Assembly (NCBI GenBank): GCA_015709205.1
Contig: JACCQO010000005.1
Coordinates: 1-64,000, forward strand
Source of the DNA: Desulfovibrionaceae bacterium
GTDB taxonomy: Bacteria > Desulfobacterota > Desulfovibrionia > Desulfovibrionales > Desulfovibrionaceae
Direction of reading: 5' to 3'
DNA length: 64,000 nt
The notes under the pieces are model-generated. The model was not told the DNA's origin. It searched no databases and saw only the letters and a list, made by a program, of their open reading frames with translations. Positions 27,317-36,420 of the stretch are shown piece by piece. A program made the position numbers and the translations under genes. The first letter of the stretch is position 1, and each line of letters begins with the position of its first letter.

Positions 27317-27967
27317 ATGCCCAGCCGTCGCGTGCAACTGCTCAATTTCTACGACGCCCTGATGACCGCCCTGGGCCCGAGCCACTGGTGGCCCGGGGAG
27401 ACGCCCTTCGAGGTCACCGTGGGCGCGATCCTGACCCAGAACACCAACTGGACCAACGTGGAGCGCGCCATCGTCAACCTCAAGGCCGCCGGGCTCATGG
27501 ACCCGGCCGCGCTCTACGCCGTGCCCGAGGCGCACCTGGCCGAGCTGATCCGCCCGGCGGGCTACTACCGGCTCAAGGCCGCGCGGCTGCGCAACTTCCT
27601 GCGCTTCCTGCGTCGCGAATGCGGCTTCGACTTCTCGGCCCTGGCCGAGCGCGAGACCTCCGACCTGCGCGAGGCGCTGCTCGCGGTCAAGGGCGTGGGC
27701 CAGGAGACCGCGGATTCCATCCTGCTCTACGCCCTGAACAAGCCTGTGTTCGTGGTCGATGCCTACACCAGGCGGCTCTGCAACCGCCACGGGCTGGTGG
27801 CCGAGGAGGCCGACTACAGGGAGGTGCAGGAGCTGTTCATGGACTGTCTGGAGGAGGACGTGAACCTGTTCAACGAGTACCACGCCCTGATCGTGCGCAC
27901 GGCCAAGGAGTGGTGCCGCAAGACGCGGCCGCGCTGTTCCGAGTGCCCGCTGGAGCCGTTCCTCTAG
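27317..27967 (+). CDS. Endonuclease III-fold DNA glycosylase, probably monofunctional
   Basis: A 216-aa HhH-GPD protein. The hairpin is KGVGQETADSILLYAL and the catalytic Asp is in FVVDAYTRRL. The lyase Lys of endonuclease III (GRKTAN) is replaced by Glu (GQETAD), as in MagIII-type 3-methyladenine glycosylases, so base excision without strand cleavage is expected. The C-terminus has Cys-x6-Cys-x2-Cys (CRKTRPRCSEC) but the protein ends six residues later, so the fourth ligand of the usual 4Fe-4S cluster is missing. It is tightly packed between prmA and the EnvC-like gene. Confidence 0.82.
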   Translation: MPSRRVQLLNFYDALMTALGPSHWWPGETPFEVTVGAILTQNTNWTNVERAIVNLKAAGLMDPAALYAVPEAHLAELIRPAGYYRLKAARLRNFLRFLRRECGFDFSALAERETSDLREALLAVKGVGQETADSILLYALNKPVFVVDAYTRRLCNRHGLVAEEADYREVQELFMDCLEEDVNLFNEYHALIVRTAKEWCRKTRPRCSECPLEPFL

Positions 27968-27969
27968 CC

Positions 27970-29169
27970 ATGGCGCGGCGCGGGGAGCGGGCGCGGGGCG
28001 CACGGAAGCGGCGGGACGCCGCCACGGCCTGGGGGCCCTCCCCGGTGGTGGTGGCAGTGGCGACGGTGGCGCTGCTCGCGCTGCTGCTGGCCGGTCCCGC
28101 GCCGGTGCGCTGCGCCCAGGGCGTGGAGGAGCTCAAGGCCGCCATCGAGGCCAAGAGCGAACGCGCCCGCGCCGAGGAAGAGGCCCTGCTGCGGCTGACC
28201 GAGAGCGAGAAACGGCTGCACCAGGACCTCACCGAGGCCGCGCGGCGCATCGACACGGCCCGGGGCCGCGTGGCCGAGCAGGAGAAGCGGCTGGCCGCCA
28301 TCCAGGAGCGCGAGCAGGCCGCGCAAACGCGCTCCATGGCCCTGACCCGCGACAAGAAGCGCGCCGAGGCCGAGCTTGCGCGCTACCTCTCCGGGTTGTG
28401 GTCGCTGTACCTGAAGAAGGACGTGGTCCATCGCGGCCGCGACGTGCCCACCTGGGACAAGGCCGACCGCGAGTACGAGTGGACCGCGGAGATGTACCGC
28501 AAGGTGGACGAACTGCTCGCGGACCTGCGCCGCCGCCAGCTGGAGGTGCGCTCGGTGCTCGCGGAGCAGCAGCGGCTGGCCTCGGAGGCGCGCACGCAGC
28601 TGGCGGCCGTGAACCGCGCCAAGGACGAGGAACTGCGCGACAAGCTGGCCTACATGCGTCGCCTTTCCGAGGTGCGCCGGGAGAAGCTGGACCGCGAGGA
28701 GGAACTGGGCCGCGTGATGACGGCCATCAAGTCCCTCAACTACACCCTGTCCCTGCGCATGCGCCCGGGCGACCACCCCTTTGGCGAGCTCAAGGGCACG
28801 CTGCCCTGGCCCGCGCAGGGCCGTGTGGTGGCGGAGTTCGCCCCGGACCGGCGGCCGCCGCGCCACGGCATGGGGCTCTCCGTGGCCGACGGAGCGCCGG
28901 TTCGCGCCGTGTCCTGGGGCAAGGTGGTGCACAACGACGTGCTCCGCGGCTTCGGCCGCGTGGTCATCCTGATGCACGGCGAGGAATACTACAGCCTCTA
29001 TGCCTTTCTGGCCGAAAGCGCGGTGGAGGTGGGCCAGGACGTGCGCCAGGGTGACGTTTTGGGCCGGGCGGGGTACTATCCCGACGCCAAGGGGCCCGGA
29101 TTGTATTTTGAATTGCGTTTTCACCAAAAAGCCATTAACCCGAAGACCTGGCTCATTGCGGCCCGCTAG
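27970..29169 (+). CDS. EnvC-like murein hydrolase activator (degenerate M23)
   Basis: A 399-aa protein with an N-terminal membrane anchor or signal (about residues 24-48, ending VRCAQG). A long coiled coil rich in Glu/Arg/Lys follows (about 50-260), then a C-terminal LytM/M23 fold. The zinc ligands of active M23 enzymes are lost: HxGxD is HGMGL, HLS is YAF and HxH is LYF. This is the EnvC/NlpD arrangement in which the dead LytM domain activates amidases at the septum. It begins 2 bp after the glycosylase stop and is followed by ctpA and yibQ, an order seen in many Gram-negatives. Confidence 0.85.
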   Translation: MARRGERARGARKRRDAATAWGPSPVVVAVATVALLALLLAGPAPVRCAQGVEELKAAIEAKSERARAEEEALLRLTESEKRLHQDLTEAARRIDTARGRVAEQEKRLAAIQEREQAAQTRSMALTRDKKRAEAELARYLSGLWSLYLKKDVVHRGRDVPTWDKADREYEWTAEMYRKVDELLADLRRRQLEVRSVLAEQQRLASEARTQLAAVNRAKDEELRDKLAYMRRLSEVRREKLDREEELGRVMTAIKSLNYTLSLRMRPGDHPFGELKGTLPWPAQGRVVAEFAPDRRPPRHGMGLSVADGAPVRAVSWGKVVHNDVLRGFGRVVILMHGEEYYSLYAFLAESAVEVGQDVRQGDVLGRAGYYPDAKGPGLYFELRFHQKAINPKTWLIAAR

Positions 29170-29238
29170 GGCCCGCAGGCCGCAGACGGCGGGGATTTCC
29201 CCCGGCACGGGCCGTGAGCGCAAAGGCCGGAGGCGCAC

Positions 29239-30564
29239 ATGCGACTGACGATTCTCAGCGGCGTTCTGCTGCTTCTGCTGACCCTGACCCTGTCCAGCGG
29301 ACCGTGTTCGTCGGCCACCGGAGAGGGGGACTACGATTCCCTGAAGCGGTTCAGCCAGGTGCTGGACATGGTCGAGCGGTACTACGTGCGGGACGTGACG
29401 CGCCAGGAGCTCATCGACGGGGCCCTGCGCGGCATGGTCCAGGAGTTGGATCCGCACTCCATGTACATGGACCGTGACGAGTTCGAGGACATGCAGGTCT
29501 CCACCTCGGGCGAGTTCAGCGGCATCGGCATCGAGATCAGCCAGCAGAACGGTCGGCTCCTGGTGGTTTCGCCCATCGAGGACACCCCGGCCTACGACGC
29601 CGGGCTCAAGGCCGGCGACCTGATCCTGGAGATCGAGGGCGAGTCCACGCAGGAGCTTTCGCTCCTGGACGCGGTCAAGAAGATCCGCGGCCCCAAGGGC
29701 TCGGCCGTGAACCTGACCATCCTGCACAAGGACGCGGACAAGCCCGAGCGCGTGTCCATCGTGCGCGACACCATCCCCATCCTCAGCGTCAAGAGCGAGC
29801 AGCTCGAGAACGGCTACGGCTACCTGCGGCTGACGCGCTTCAACGAGCACACCACCGAGGACATGCACGCGGCCATCGGCAAGTTCAAGGACCTCAAGGG
29901 GCTGGTGCTCGACCTGCGCAACAATCCCGGCGGATTGCTGGACCAGGCCGTGTCCGTGGCCGACACCTTCCTTTCCAAGGGCATGGTCGTCTACATCCAG
30001 GGCCGCGACCCCAACTCGCGCAAGGACTTCACCGCCGCCGAGCAGCCCACGGACGTGAACGTGCCCCTGGTGGTGCTCATCAACGCTGGCTCGGCCTCGG
30101 CCTCGGAAATCGTGGCCGGGGCGCTCAAGGACCACAAGCGCGGCCTGCTGCTGGGTGAGCGCACCTTCGGCAAGGGTTCGGTGCAGACGATCATTCCCAT
30201 GCCCGACGGCTCGGGCGTGAAGTTGACCACCGCGCTCTACTACACGCCCAGCGGCACCTCCATCCAGGCCGAGGGCATCGAGCCCGACCTGCGCATCCCC
30301 TTCGAGGCCCCGGCCAAGGAGAAGATCGAGGAACTGAACTTTCAGGTCACGCGCGAGCGCGATCTTTCCGGCCACCTGGCCAACGGCAACGGCCGCGAGG
30401 ACGGACCGGCGGACAAGGACGGCCCGACGGACAAGGACGGCAAGGCCTCCAAGAGCAAGGACGGCGCGAGCGAAAAGGCCCGGCAGATGCTCCAGGTGGA
30501 CAACCAGCTGCGCCTGGCCCTGCAGTTGGTCAAGAACCTGCCGCGGCTCAAGAGCATCCAGTAG
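29239..30564 (+). CDS. ctpA: C-terminal processing protease CtpA (S41)
   Basis: A 441-aa periplasmic serine protease. The signal peptide covers residues 1-26 (cut near CSSATG). The N-terminal cap is followed by a PDZ domain (about 95-175, FSGIGIEIS) and the S41 core with catalytic Ser287 in GSASASE and Lys312 in FGKGSVQ, the 25-residue spacing of the family. A charged GPADKDGPTDKDG linker and a short helical tail close the protein. Likely roles are turnover of envelope proteins and control of peptidoglycan hydrolases next to the EnvC-like activator. GGAGG precedes the ATG. Confidence 0.92.
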   Translation: MRLTILSGVLLLLLTLTLSSGPCSSATGEGDYDSLKRFSQVLDMVERYYVRDVTRQELIDGALRGMVQELDPHSMYMDRDEFEDMQVSTSGEFSGIGIEISQQNGRLLVVSPIEDTPAYDAGLKAGDLILEIEGESTQELSLLDAVKKIRGPKGSAVNLTILHKDADKPERVSIVRDTIPILSVKSEQLENGYGYLRLTRFNEHTTEDMHAAIGKFKDLKGLVLDLRNNPGGLLDQAVSVADTFLSKGMVVYIQGRDPNSRKDFTAAEQPTDVNVPLVVLINAGSASASEIVAGALKDHKRGLLLGERTFGKGSVQTIIPMPDGSGVKLTTALYYTPSGTSIQAEGIEPDLRIPFEAPAKEKIEELNFQVTRERDLSGHLANGNGREDGPADKDGPTDKDGKASKSKDGASEKARQMLQVDNQLRLALQLVKNLPRLKSIQ

Positions 30565-30604
30565 GCGGCGTCCGCATCCGGGCGCTGCTCCGGCAGACCA
30601 CGAT

Positions 30605-30633
30605 CGGGGGGCGCTGTGCGCCCCCCGTTTTTT
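30605..30633 (+). terminator. Perfect terminator between ctpA and yibQ
   Basis: A 10-bp perfect GC stem (CGGGGGGCGC 30605-30614 with 30618-30627), TGT loop, six Ts to 30633. Only 27 bp separate it from the yibQ ATG, leaving no room for a normal promoter. Confidence 0.9.
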
Positions 30634-30660
30634 GGAACGGCCCAGCCTTGCGGGAAGACT

Positions 30661-32268
30661 ATGGAAGAACGCACCACGCCCGACGAACGATTCACCGGCG
30701 AGCCCGATCCGGACCGGCCCGACGCGCGGCCCGAGTCCGGCGACACGCTGGGCGGCGGAGCGGAGCAGGCCAAGCCGTCCAGGGACGTTGCTGCCGTCGC
30801 GTCCTCTGAATCCGGCCAACCCGACGAATTCGGCCAAACCGATGTATCTGGCGGACCTGCCGCACTTGGCGAACCCGACGCGCCCGGCGCACCCGCGTGG
30901 CGCGCGCGGCTGGCCGAGGCCCTGGCCGGGCGCATGCCCGTGTGGGCCGTGGTCGCCGTGGCCGGGGCCGCCGCGCTGACCCTGCTGGTGGTCGCGCTGC
31001 TGCTCTGGCCAGCGCACCGCGCCTCCCAGGCGCCGGACGTCCCCGGCGCGGGCGGGCCGCGCATGGCGGACAACGGCACGGCCGACACTGGCGGACTGGG
31101 CGGACCGGACGGCCTGGGCCACGACGGGCTGGTCTACGAGGAGGCCCTGGGCGGGCCGCTGGAGGAATCGGTCAAGCGGGTGGACTACGCCCTGGTGCAG
31201 GCCATGGCCCAGTCCGGCGTGGGACCGGACGCCCTGGAGATCCGCGACGTGGACGTGCGCGCGGTGCTTGGCCAGAGCTACCACGTGCAGACCCTGTCCA
31301 TCGAACTGACCGGCGCGGTGGATCCGTTCGCGCGCACCCTGGCGGCGAACCTGGACCGCTGGGCCACCAACGCCACCCTGGCCCGGGCCGAGGACGGATC
31401 CTGGACCGTGACCGTGTTCGGCCGCCGCACGCACCGGCTCTATCTGCAGGGCCACGACGCCGTGCCGCGTCCCGGCGCGGCCGGGAACGCGCGGCTGGTG
31501 GTGGTCATCGACGATTTGGGCGAGTCCGTGACCTTTGCGCGCAGGCTCGCGGCCCTGCCGTATCCCGTGACCTTTTCCATCTGGCCGCTCGCCACCCACG
31601 CGCGCGAGGTCGAGGACCTGGCCGTGGACGCCGGGCGCGAGGTGCTCGTGCACCAGCCCATGGAGCCCATGGGCTACCCGCGCGTGCGGCCCGGCCGGGG
31701 TTCGGTCTTCGTGTCCATGGACCCGGCCGAGATCCGGCGGGTGGTGGCCTCGAATCTGGACCGGCTCCCGCGCGCCGTGGGGCTGAACAACCACATGGGC
31801 TCGCGCTTCACCCAGGACCGCCGGGGCGTGGACGCCGTGCTCGAGGAACTGCGCGCCCGGCATCTCTTCATCCTGGACAGCCTGACGCACCCGGCCTCCG
31901 TGGTCATGGAGGAGGCCGCGCGCGAGGGCGTGCCCGCGTTGCAGCGCGACGTGTTCCTGGACGTGGTCCGCGACCGGTCCGCGATCCTGCGCCAGTTGCA
32001 CAAGGCGCGCCGGTTGGCCGAACACACGGGCGCGGCCGTGGCCATCGGTCATCCCTTTCCCGAGACCCTCCAGGCCCTGCGCGACTTCGCGGCCGAGAGC
32101 GCGGATGTGCGCATCGTGACCCTGGCCCGGCTCGGCGGGTTCGCCGACCCGGCCGGAAGCGGGGGGGCGCAGGCCGCCGCACGGGCCCCGGATCAGGCCT
32201 TCGCACGGCCTCCGGCCCGGGGCGCGGGGCAAGCCCCGGCGGCCGCAGCGGCGCGGCCCGCCTATTGA
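30661..32268 (+). CDS. yibQ: Divergent polysaccharide deacetylase (YibQ family)
   Basis: A 535-aa protein. Residues 1-92 are an acidic/proline-rich cytoplasmic tail, 93-116 a single TM, then a linker and a divergent polysaccharide deacetylase domain (about 275-500: [66 protein letters not shown]). The family is widespread beside envC and ctpA, but its substrate is unsettled. Canonical metal residues are only partly conserved. An Ala/Pro-rich 35-residue tail ends the protein. The start ATG 30661 has only a weak ribosome site, and a strong terminator lies immediately upstream. Confidence 0.82.
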   Translation: MEERTTPDERFTGEPDPDRPDARPESGDTLGGGAEQAKPSRDVAAVASSESGQPDEFGQTDVSGGPAALGEPDAPGAPAWRARLAEALAGRMPVWAVVAVAGAAALTLLVVALLLWPAHRASQAPDVPGAGGPRMADNGTADTGGLGGPDGLGHDGLVYEEALGGPLEESVKRVDYALVQAMAQSGVGPDALEIRDVDVRAVLGQSYHVQTLSIELTGAVDPFARTLAANLDRWATNATLARAEDGSWTVTVFGRRTHRLYLQGHDAVPRPGAAGNARLVVVIDDLGESVTFARRLAALPYPVTFSIWPLATHAREVEDLAVDAGREVLVHQPMEPMGYPRVRPGRGSVFVSMDPAEIRRVVASNLDRLPRAVGLNNHMGSRFTQDRRGVDAVLEELRARHLFILDSLTHPASVVMEEAAREGVPALQRDVFLDVVRDRSAILRQLHKARRLAEHTGAAVAIGHPFPETLQALRDFAAESADVRIVTLARLGGFADPAGSGGAQAAARAPDQAFARPPARGAGQAPAAAAARPAY

Positions 32269-32329
32269 TTTGGGCGGCGAATCCCTGTACACGGCCACCT
32301 ATCCCATACCATCGATACCGGAGGAAGAA

Positions 32330-32749
32330 ATGGCTGAACGCACCCTGTCCATCGTCAAGCCCGACGCCGTGCAGCGCAATCTCATCGGCGCCATCCTGAA
32401 GATGATCGAGGAGGCCGGGCTGAAGGTCGTGGCCACCAAGCTGGTCCACCTGTCCAAGAAGCAGGCCGAGGGCTTCTACCACGTGCACCGCGAGCGGCCC
32501 TTCTTCGGCGATCTCACGGACTTCATGTGTTCGGGCCCGGCCCTGGTCAGCGTGCTCGAGGGCGAGGACGCCATCAAAAAGTACCGCGAGCTGATGGGCG
32601 CGACCAATCCGGCCAACGCGGCCGAGGGCACCATCCGCAAGACCTACGCCCTGGACCTGGAAAAGAATTCCGTGCACGGTTCCGACGCGCCCGAGACCGC
32701 GGCGTTCGAAATCGGCTATTTCTTCAACGACCTGGAGATTGTGGGCTGA
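32330..32749 (+). CDS. ndk: Nucleoside diphosphate kinase
   Basis: A 139-aa NDK that balances NTP/dNTP pools by a phospho-histidine mechanism. The N-terminus is [17 protein letters not shown]. The active His lies in [16 protein letters not shown], and the substrate Lys/Arg set is in [10 protein letters not shown] and IRKTYA. The start follows GGAGGAAG. The upstream frame to 32270 lacks a start signal. The stop overlaps the proC start (TGATG). Confidence 0.96.
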   Translation: MAERTLSIVKPDAVQRNLIGAILKMIEEAGLKVVATKLVHLSKKQAEGFYHVHRERPFFGDLTDFMCSGPALVSVLEGEDAIKKYRELMGATNPANAAEGTIRKTYALDLEKNSVHGSDAPETAAFEIGYFFNDLEIVG

Positions 32750-33582
32750 TGCACGATTCCAAGGATGCGGCGGCCGGACCCGCCACGCTCGGCGTCATCG
32801 GTTGCGGAAACATGGGCGGGGCCATCCTGCGCGGGCTGGCCGGTCGTCCAGACCTCGCCCTGCACGGCTTCGACCTCAACGCCGGACGGGTGCAGGCCCT
32901 GGCCGGGGAGAGCGGGGTGGTGGCCGCGGAATCGCCGCGCGCCGTGGCCGACGCGTGCGACTACGTGCTCGTGGCCGTGAAGCCGCACCACGTGGCCCCG
33001 CTGCTGGCCGAGCTCGCGCCGTTCCTGCGGCCGGATCAGATCATCGTTTCCATCGCCGCCGGAATGTCCGTGGCCGCGCTCAAGGAGGCCTCCAGCGGCG
33101 TGTGCCCCGTGGTGCGCGTCATGCCCAACACCCCGGCCATGGTCGGCCAGGGCGTGTTCGCCGTGTGCTTCGACGACCCGGCCTTGACCCCGGCGGCCAA
33201 GGATTTCCTCCAGGGGCTGTTCCGTTCCCTGGGCCAGGTGCACGTGCTCGGCGAGGACCGTTTCGACGCCTTCACCGCGGTGGCCGGTTCCGGCCCGGCC
33301 TACGTGTTCTACTTCATGGAGGCCATCGTGGAGGCGGGCGTGACCCTGGGGCTCACCAGGGCCCAGTCCACGGAGATGGTCAAGAAGCTCTTCTCCGGCT
33401 CGGCCGCCCTGGCCGAGGAGACGTCGATGCACCTGAGCGAGCTGCGCGAGATGGTCACCTCGCCCGCGGGCACGACCATCGCGGCGACCAACGTGCTCGA
33501 CCTGGGCGCGGTGCGGGGCAAGATCGTGGAGGCCGTCAAGGCCGCCTCCGACCGCAGCCGGGAGATGGGCAAAAAGAAGTAG
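32749..33582 (+). CDS. proC: Pyrroline-5-carboxylate reductase
   Basis: A 277-aa ProC, the last step of proline synthesis. The NAD(P)-binding Rossmann motif is GVIGCGNMGGAIL. The family blocks VKPHHVAPLLAEL, VRVMPNTPAMVGQG, AVAGSGPAYVFYFMEA and the C-terminal EMVTSPAGTTIAATNVL are intact. The start overlaps the ndk stop by one base (TGATG), indicating coupling. A clean intrinsic terminator follows. Confidence 0.95.
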   Translation: MHDSKDAAAGPATLGVIGCGNMGGAILRGLAGRPDLALHGFDLNAGRVQALAGESGVVAAESPRAVADACDYVLVAVKPHHVAPLLAELAPFLRPDQIIVSIAAGMSVAALKEASSGVCPVVRVMPNTPAMVGQGVFAVCFDDPALTPAAKDFLQGLFRSLGQVHVLGEDRFDAFTAVAGSGPAYVFYFMEAIVEAGVTLGLTRAQSTEMVKKLFSGSAALAEETSMHLSELREMVTSPAGTTIAATNVLDLGAVRGKIVEAVKAASDRSREMGKKK

Positions 33583-33607
33583 GCGGTGCGCCGAAAGCAA
33601 AGAGGAA

Positions 33608-33641
33608 AACGCCGCGTCCGGCAGGGACGCGGCGTTTTTTT
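33608..33641 (+). terminator. Terminator after proC
   Basis: A 12-bp stem (33608-33619 with 33625-33636) and a T run through 33641. It also lies at the end of the convergent Smr gene (stop at 33667), so it may serve both strands. Confidence 0.88.
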
Positions 33642-33666
33642 GTCGGCCACGTGCGCGGGGCGCGGC

Positions 33667-34818
33667 TCAGAACAGGTCGGGATCCGAGGGCGTGCGGTCC
33701 CACTGGATCTTGCCGCGCGACTTCTTGTGCTTGCGGAGCATGACGTAGAGCGCGCCCGCGCCGCCGTCGCGCGGCAGGGCCGTGCAGAAGGCCAGGACCA
33801 CGCGCTTGAAGGGGTCCTGGGTGAGCCAGGACTGCAGCTTTTCGCGCAGCACGCCGTAGCCGTCGGGCGAGCCCAGGCCGCGGCCCGGGATGAGCAGCAC
33901 GCAGCGCCGCCCCTCCATGTAGCGTTTCTTCATGAAGTCCACGAGGCCTTCGTAGGCCTGCACGGCGTTGAGCCCGTGCAGGTCCAGGTGCGCCTCGTGG
34001 CTGATGCGCCCGGCGCGCAGCTGGCCCATGGTCTTGGGGTCGAAGCCCTTGACGTGGCCCTGGATGTATTCGGCGGTGTTCTGCAGGTCGAATTCGACCT
34101 TGCCCTCCATGAATTCGCGCAACCGTTCGCGCGCCGCGGCGTCCGCCGGGGGCGGCGTGATCTCCGGCAGGGGAGCCTGGGCGTCCACCGCGCGGCCGGA
34201 CCCGGCCAGCGGGGCCACCCCGGCCATGGCCCGGGCAAAGGCGGCGTCCTCCTCCGGGGTGGGCGGTGCGGGCGCGGTTTCGGGGACGGGGGACGCGGCG
34301 GCCGGAGACGGTTGCGCCGGGGCGATGGAGCCGCCCGGTGCAGCAGGCGCGGCCTCGGAAGCTTCGTTGGTCCTGGTTTCCGCTCCCGTGTCCTGCTCCG
34401 GGTCCGGTTCCGGGCCCTGGCCCGGGGCGGGCTTGCCCAGGGCCTTGTTCAGGGCGGCGTACCCCTCGGCGGCCTGGTGCAGGGGAAAGCCCGGGTCCTC
34501 GGGCCGGGGCTTGGCCCGGGCCCCCTTGCCCCGGGCCGAGCCGCGCTCCAGCCGGGCCACGCCGGACATGGCCCCGGCGAACAGCGCCATGTCGGCGTCG
34601 GCCTTGGCCGGGTCCGCGGGGGGCTGGGGCCATGGGGCCGGGGATTTGGACGTCGGGGCCTCGGGCGGGGTCTTGGGTGAAGTCTTGGGTGCGGCCGGGC
34701 GGGCCTTGGTGGTGCTTCCGGGCGCGGCCTTGGCGTCGCGCGCGGGCTCGCCGGGCTGCGCCGTTTCCGCCACGCTGTGCGCCAGGTCGGCGAAGGAGGT
34801 CAGGCGTTGCTTGCTCAT
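33667..34818 (-). CDS. Smr-domain protein
   Basis: A 383-aa protein. The N-terminal 220 residues are Pro/Ala-rich and largely disordered, with a short motif duplicated (MALFAGAMSGVARL near residue 78 and AAFARAMAGVAPL near 190). The C-terminal Smr domain (about 275-370) has LDLHGLN, IPGRGLGSPDGYG and the CTALPRDGGAGALYVML block. Smr domains are nicking or structure-specific endonucleases or RNA-binding modules. Start ATG 34818 (MSKQRLTSF) was chosen over a long upstream open frame without similarity. Confidence 0.85.
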   Translation of the reverse strand: MSKQRLTSFADLAHSVAETAQPGEPARDAKAAPGSTTKARPAAPKTSPKTPPEAPTSKSPAPWPQPPADPAKADADMALFAGAMSGVARLERGSARGKGARAKPRPEDPGFPLHQAAEGYAALNKALGKPAPGQGPEPDPEQDTGAETRTNEASEAAPAAPGGSIAPAQPSPAAASPVPETAPAPPTPEEDAAFARAMAGVAPLAGSGRAVDAQAPLPEITPPPADAAARERLREFMEGKVEFDLQNTAEYIQGHVKGFDPKTMGQLRAGRISHEAHLDLHGLNAVQAYEGLVDFMKKRYMEGRRCVLLIPGRGLGSPDGYGVLREKLQSWLTQDPFKRVVLAFCTALPRDGGAGALYVMLRKHKKSRGKIQWDRTPSDPDLF

Positions 34819-35041
34819 GGCCCTGGTGTGGCGTGGCGGGCCCGGGGTGTCAAGAGGTGGGCGCGCGCCGCGCGGCCCGGGCCGCGGCGGGAGCGGCCCG
34901 GACCGGAGGCCGCGCCAAGAAGCGGTTGCGGCCCGCGCGCGGATCGGTTTACAAAGGGCCACCGCTTGCCGCGTCTTAGCGGCCGCCGCCCGGTCCGCAC
35001 CGGGCCTGCGGCGCGGGCGCGAGCGGCCGGAGAGCCTGCGG

Positions 35042-36418
35042 ATGATCGACACTCGATTGAAGATACTGTGCGTGGACGGCGACGGGAGCGTGGCGCGCCA
35101 CGTGGCGGCCTTTGCGGCCGAGCGCGTCCTGGGCTGGGAGGTCGTCTCCGTGCACGGCGCGCAGGACGCGTGGCGCGCGGCGGCGCAGCGCAGGTGCGAC
35201 CTGGTCATCACCACCTATCGCCTCGTCGACGGCACGGCCCTGGACCTGGTGCAGGGCTCGTCCGTGCCCGTGGTTGTGACCACGGCCGTGGCCGACGTGG
35301 ACGTGGCCGTGGCCTGCATGCGCGAGGGCGCGGCGGACTTTCTGGTGCGCGACGCGGGCGGGGCCTATCTGGAACGGCTGCCGGGCATCGTGCTGCGCGC
35401 GTTGGATGCGCGGCGCAACGAGCAGCTCTTCCGCATGCTCTTCCACTCCATCATGTGCATCCGCGAGGCCCTGTTCGTCACGGACATGGACGACGTGGTC
35501 ACCTTCGTCAACGCCGCGTTCCGCCGCACCTTCGGCTACGCCGAGCGCGAGATCATCGGCACCTCGGCCCGCGTGCTCTGGGAGGTGGAGGGCGTCATCG
35601 AGGAATCGCCGCCGCCCACGGCCGCGCGCATCGCCGAGGGCGGCAGCTGGTCCGGCGACGTGCTCAACCGCCGCCAGGACGGGACCATCTTCCCCGTGTC
35701 CATGTCGCGCTCCGTGGTGCGCGACGACGCGGGGCGCGACGTGGCCGTGGTCGGCGTGGTCTACGACAACACCGCGCGCCGCAGGCACGAGGAGCAGATC
35801 AAGGCCTCGCTCAAGGAAAAGGAGGTCCTGCTCAAGGAGATCCACCACCGGGTCAAGAACAACCTTCAGGTCATCTCCAGCCTGCTCAACCTGCAGTCCG
35901 CCTACGTCACGGACGAGCGCACCCTGGACGTGCTGCGCGACAGCCAGAACCGGGTCAAGTCCATGGCCCTGATCCACGAGCGCCTCTACCAGACCCGCGC
36001 CCTGACCAAGATCGACTTCGGCGACTACCTCTTTTCCCTGGTCAGCCACATCAAGAGCTCCTTCCGCGGCGTGGGCGACGTGGACGTGCGCATCGACGCC
36101 GACGGCTACGTGCTCGACGTGGACCTGGTCATTCCCTGCGGCCTGATCGTCAACGAGCTGATCTCCAACTCCCTGAAGCACGGCTTCCCGGACGGGCGCA
36201 GCGGCGAGATCGTCGTGGCCCTGCGCCACGGCCAAGACTTCGACCTGGTGCTCACCGTGGCCGACGACGGCTGCGGCCTGCCTGCGGACCTGGATTTGGC
36301 CGCGCCGCGCTCCCTGGGGCTGCAGCTCGTGACCATGCTCACCCAGCAGGTGCGCGGCGAGTTGCGCGTGGAGCGCGACCGGGGCACCGCCTTCATCATC
36401 ACCTTTCCCATGGAGTGA
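35042..36418 (+). CDS. Pseudoreceiver-PAS-HisKA_2 sensor histidine kinase
   Basis: A 458-aa soluble kinase. Residues 1-120 form a receiver-like domain in which the usual phospho-Asp is Thr (DLVITTYRLVDG, expected ITDYR) and the conserved Lys is Arg (DFLVRD). The N-terminal acidic pocket is VDGDG. A PAS domain follows (about 130-255, with the PAC end VYDNTARRR). The dimerisation/phosphoacceptor HisKA_2 box is LLKEIHHRVKNNLQVISSLL. The HATPase_c has NELISNSLKHGF and DDGCGLP. Such HisKA_2 kinases commonly signal through general stress or soluble response regulators; none is adjacent. GGAGAG lies about 10 nt upstream. sppA begins 2 bp after the stop. Confidence 0.87.
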   Translation: MIDTRLKILCVDGDGSVARHVAAFAAERVLGWEVVSVHGAQDAWRAAAQRRCDLVITTYRLVDGTALDLVQGSSVPVVVTTAVADVDVAVACMREGAADFLVRDAGGAYLERLPGIVLRALDARRNEQLFRMLFHSIMCIREALFVTDMDDVVTFVNAAFRRTFGYAEREIIGTSARVLWEVEGVIEESPPPTAARIAEGGSWSGDVLNRRQDGTIFPVSMSRSVVRDDAGRDVAVVGVVYDNTARRRHEEQIKASLKEKEVLLKEIHHRVKNNLQVISSLLNLQSAYVTDERTLDVLRDSQNRVKSMALIHERLYQTRALTKIDFGDYLFSLVSHIKSSFRGVGDVDVRIDADGYVLDVDLVIPCGLIVNELISNSLKHGFPDGRSGEIVVALRHGQDFDLVLTVADDGCGLPADLDLAAPRSLGLQLVTMLTQQVRGELRVERDRGTAFIITFPME

Positions 36419-36420
36419 CC

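Noticed and set aside
27970..29169. Active M23 endopeptidase
   Set aside because: All zinc-ligand motifs are substituted, matching EnvC-like activators.
27964..32298. A 1444-codon minus-strand open frame opposite envC-ctpA-yibQ
   Set aside because: Same artefact of GC bias; composition is shadow-like and it spans several real genes.
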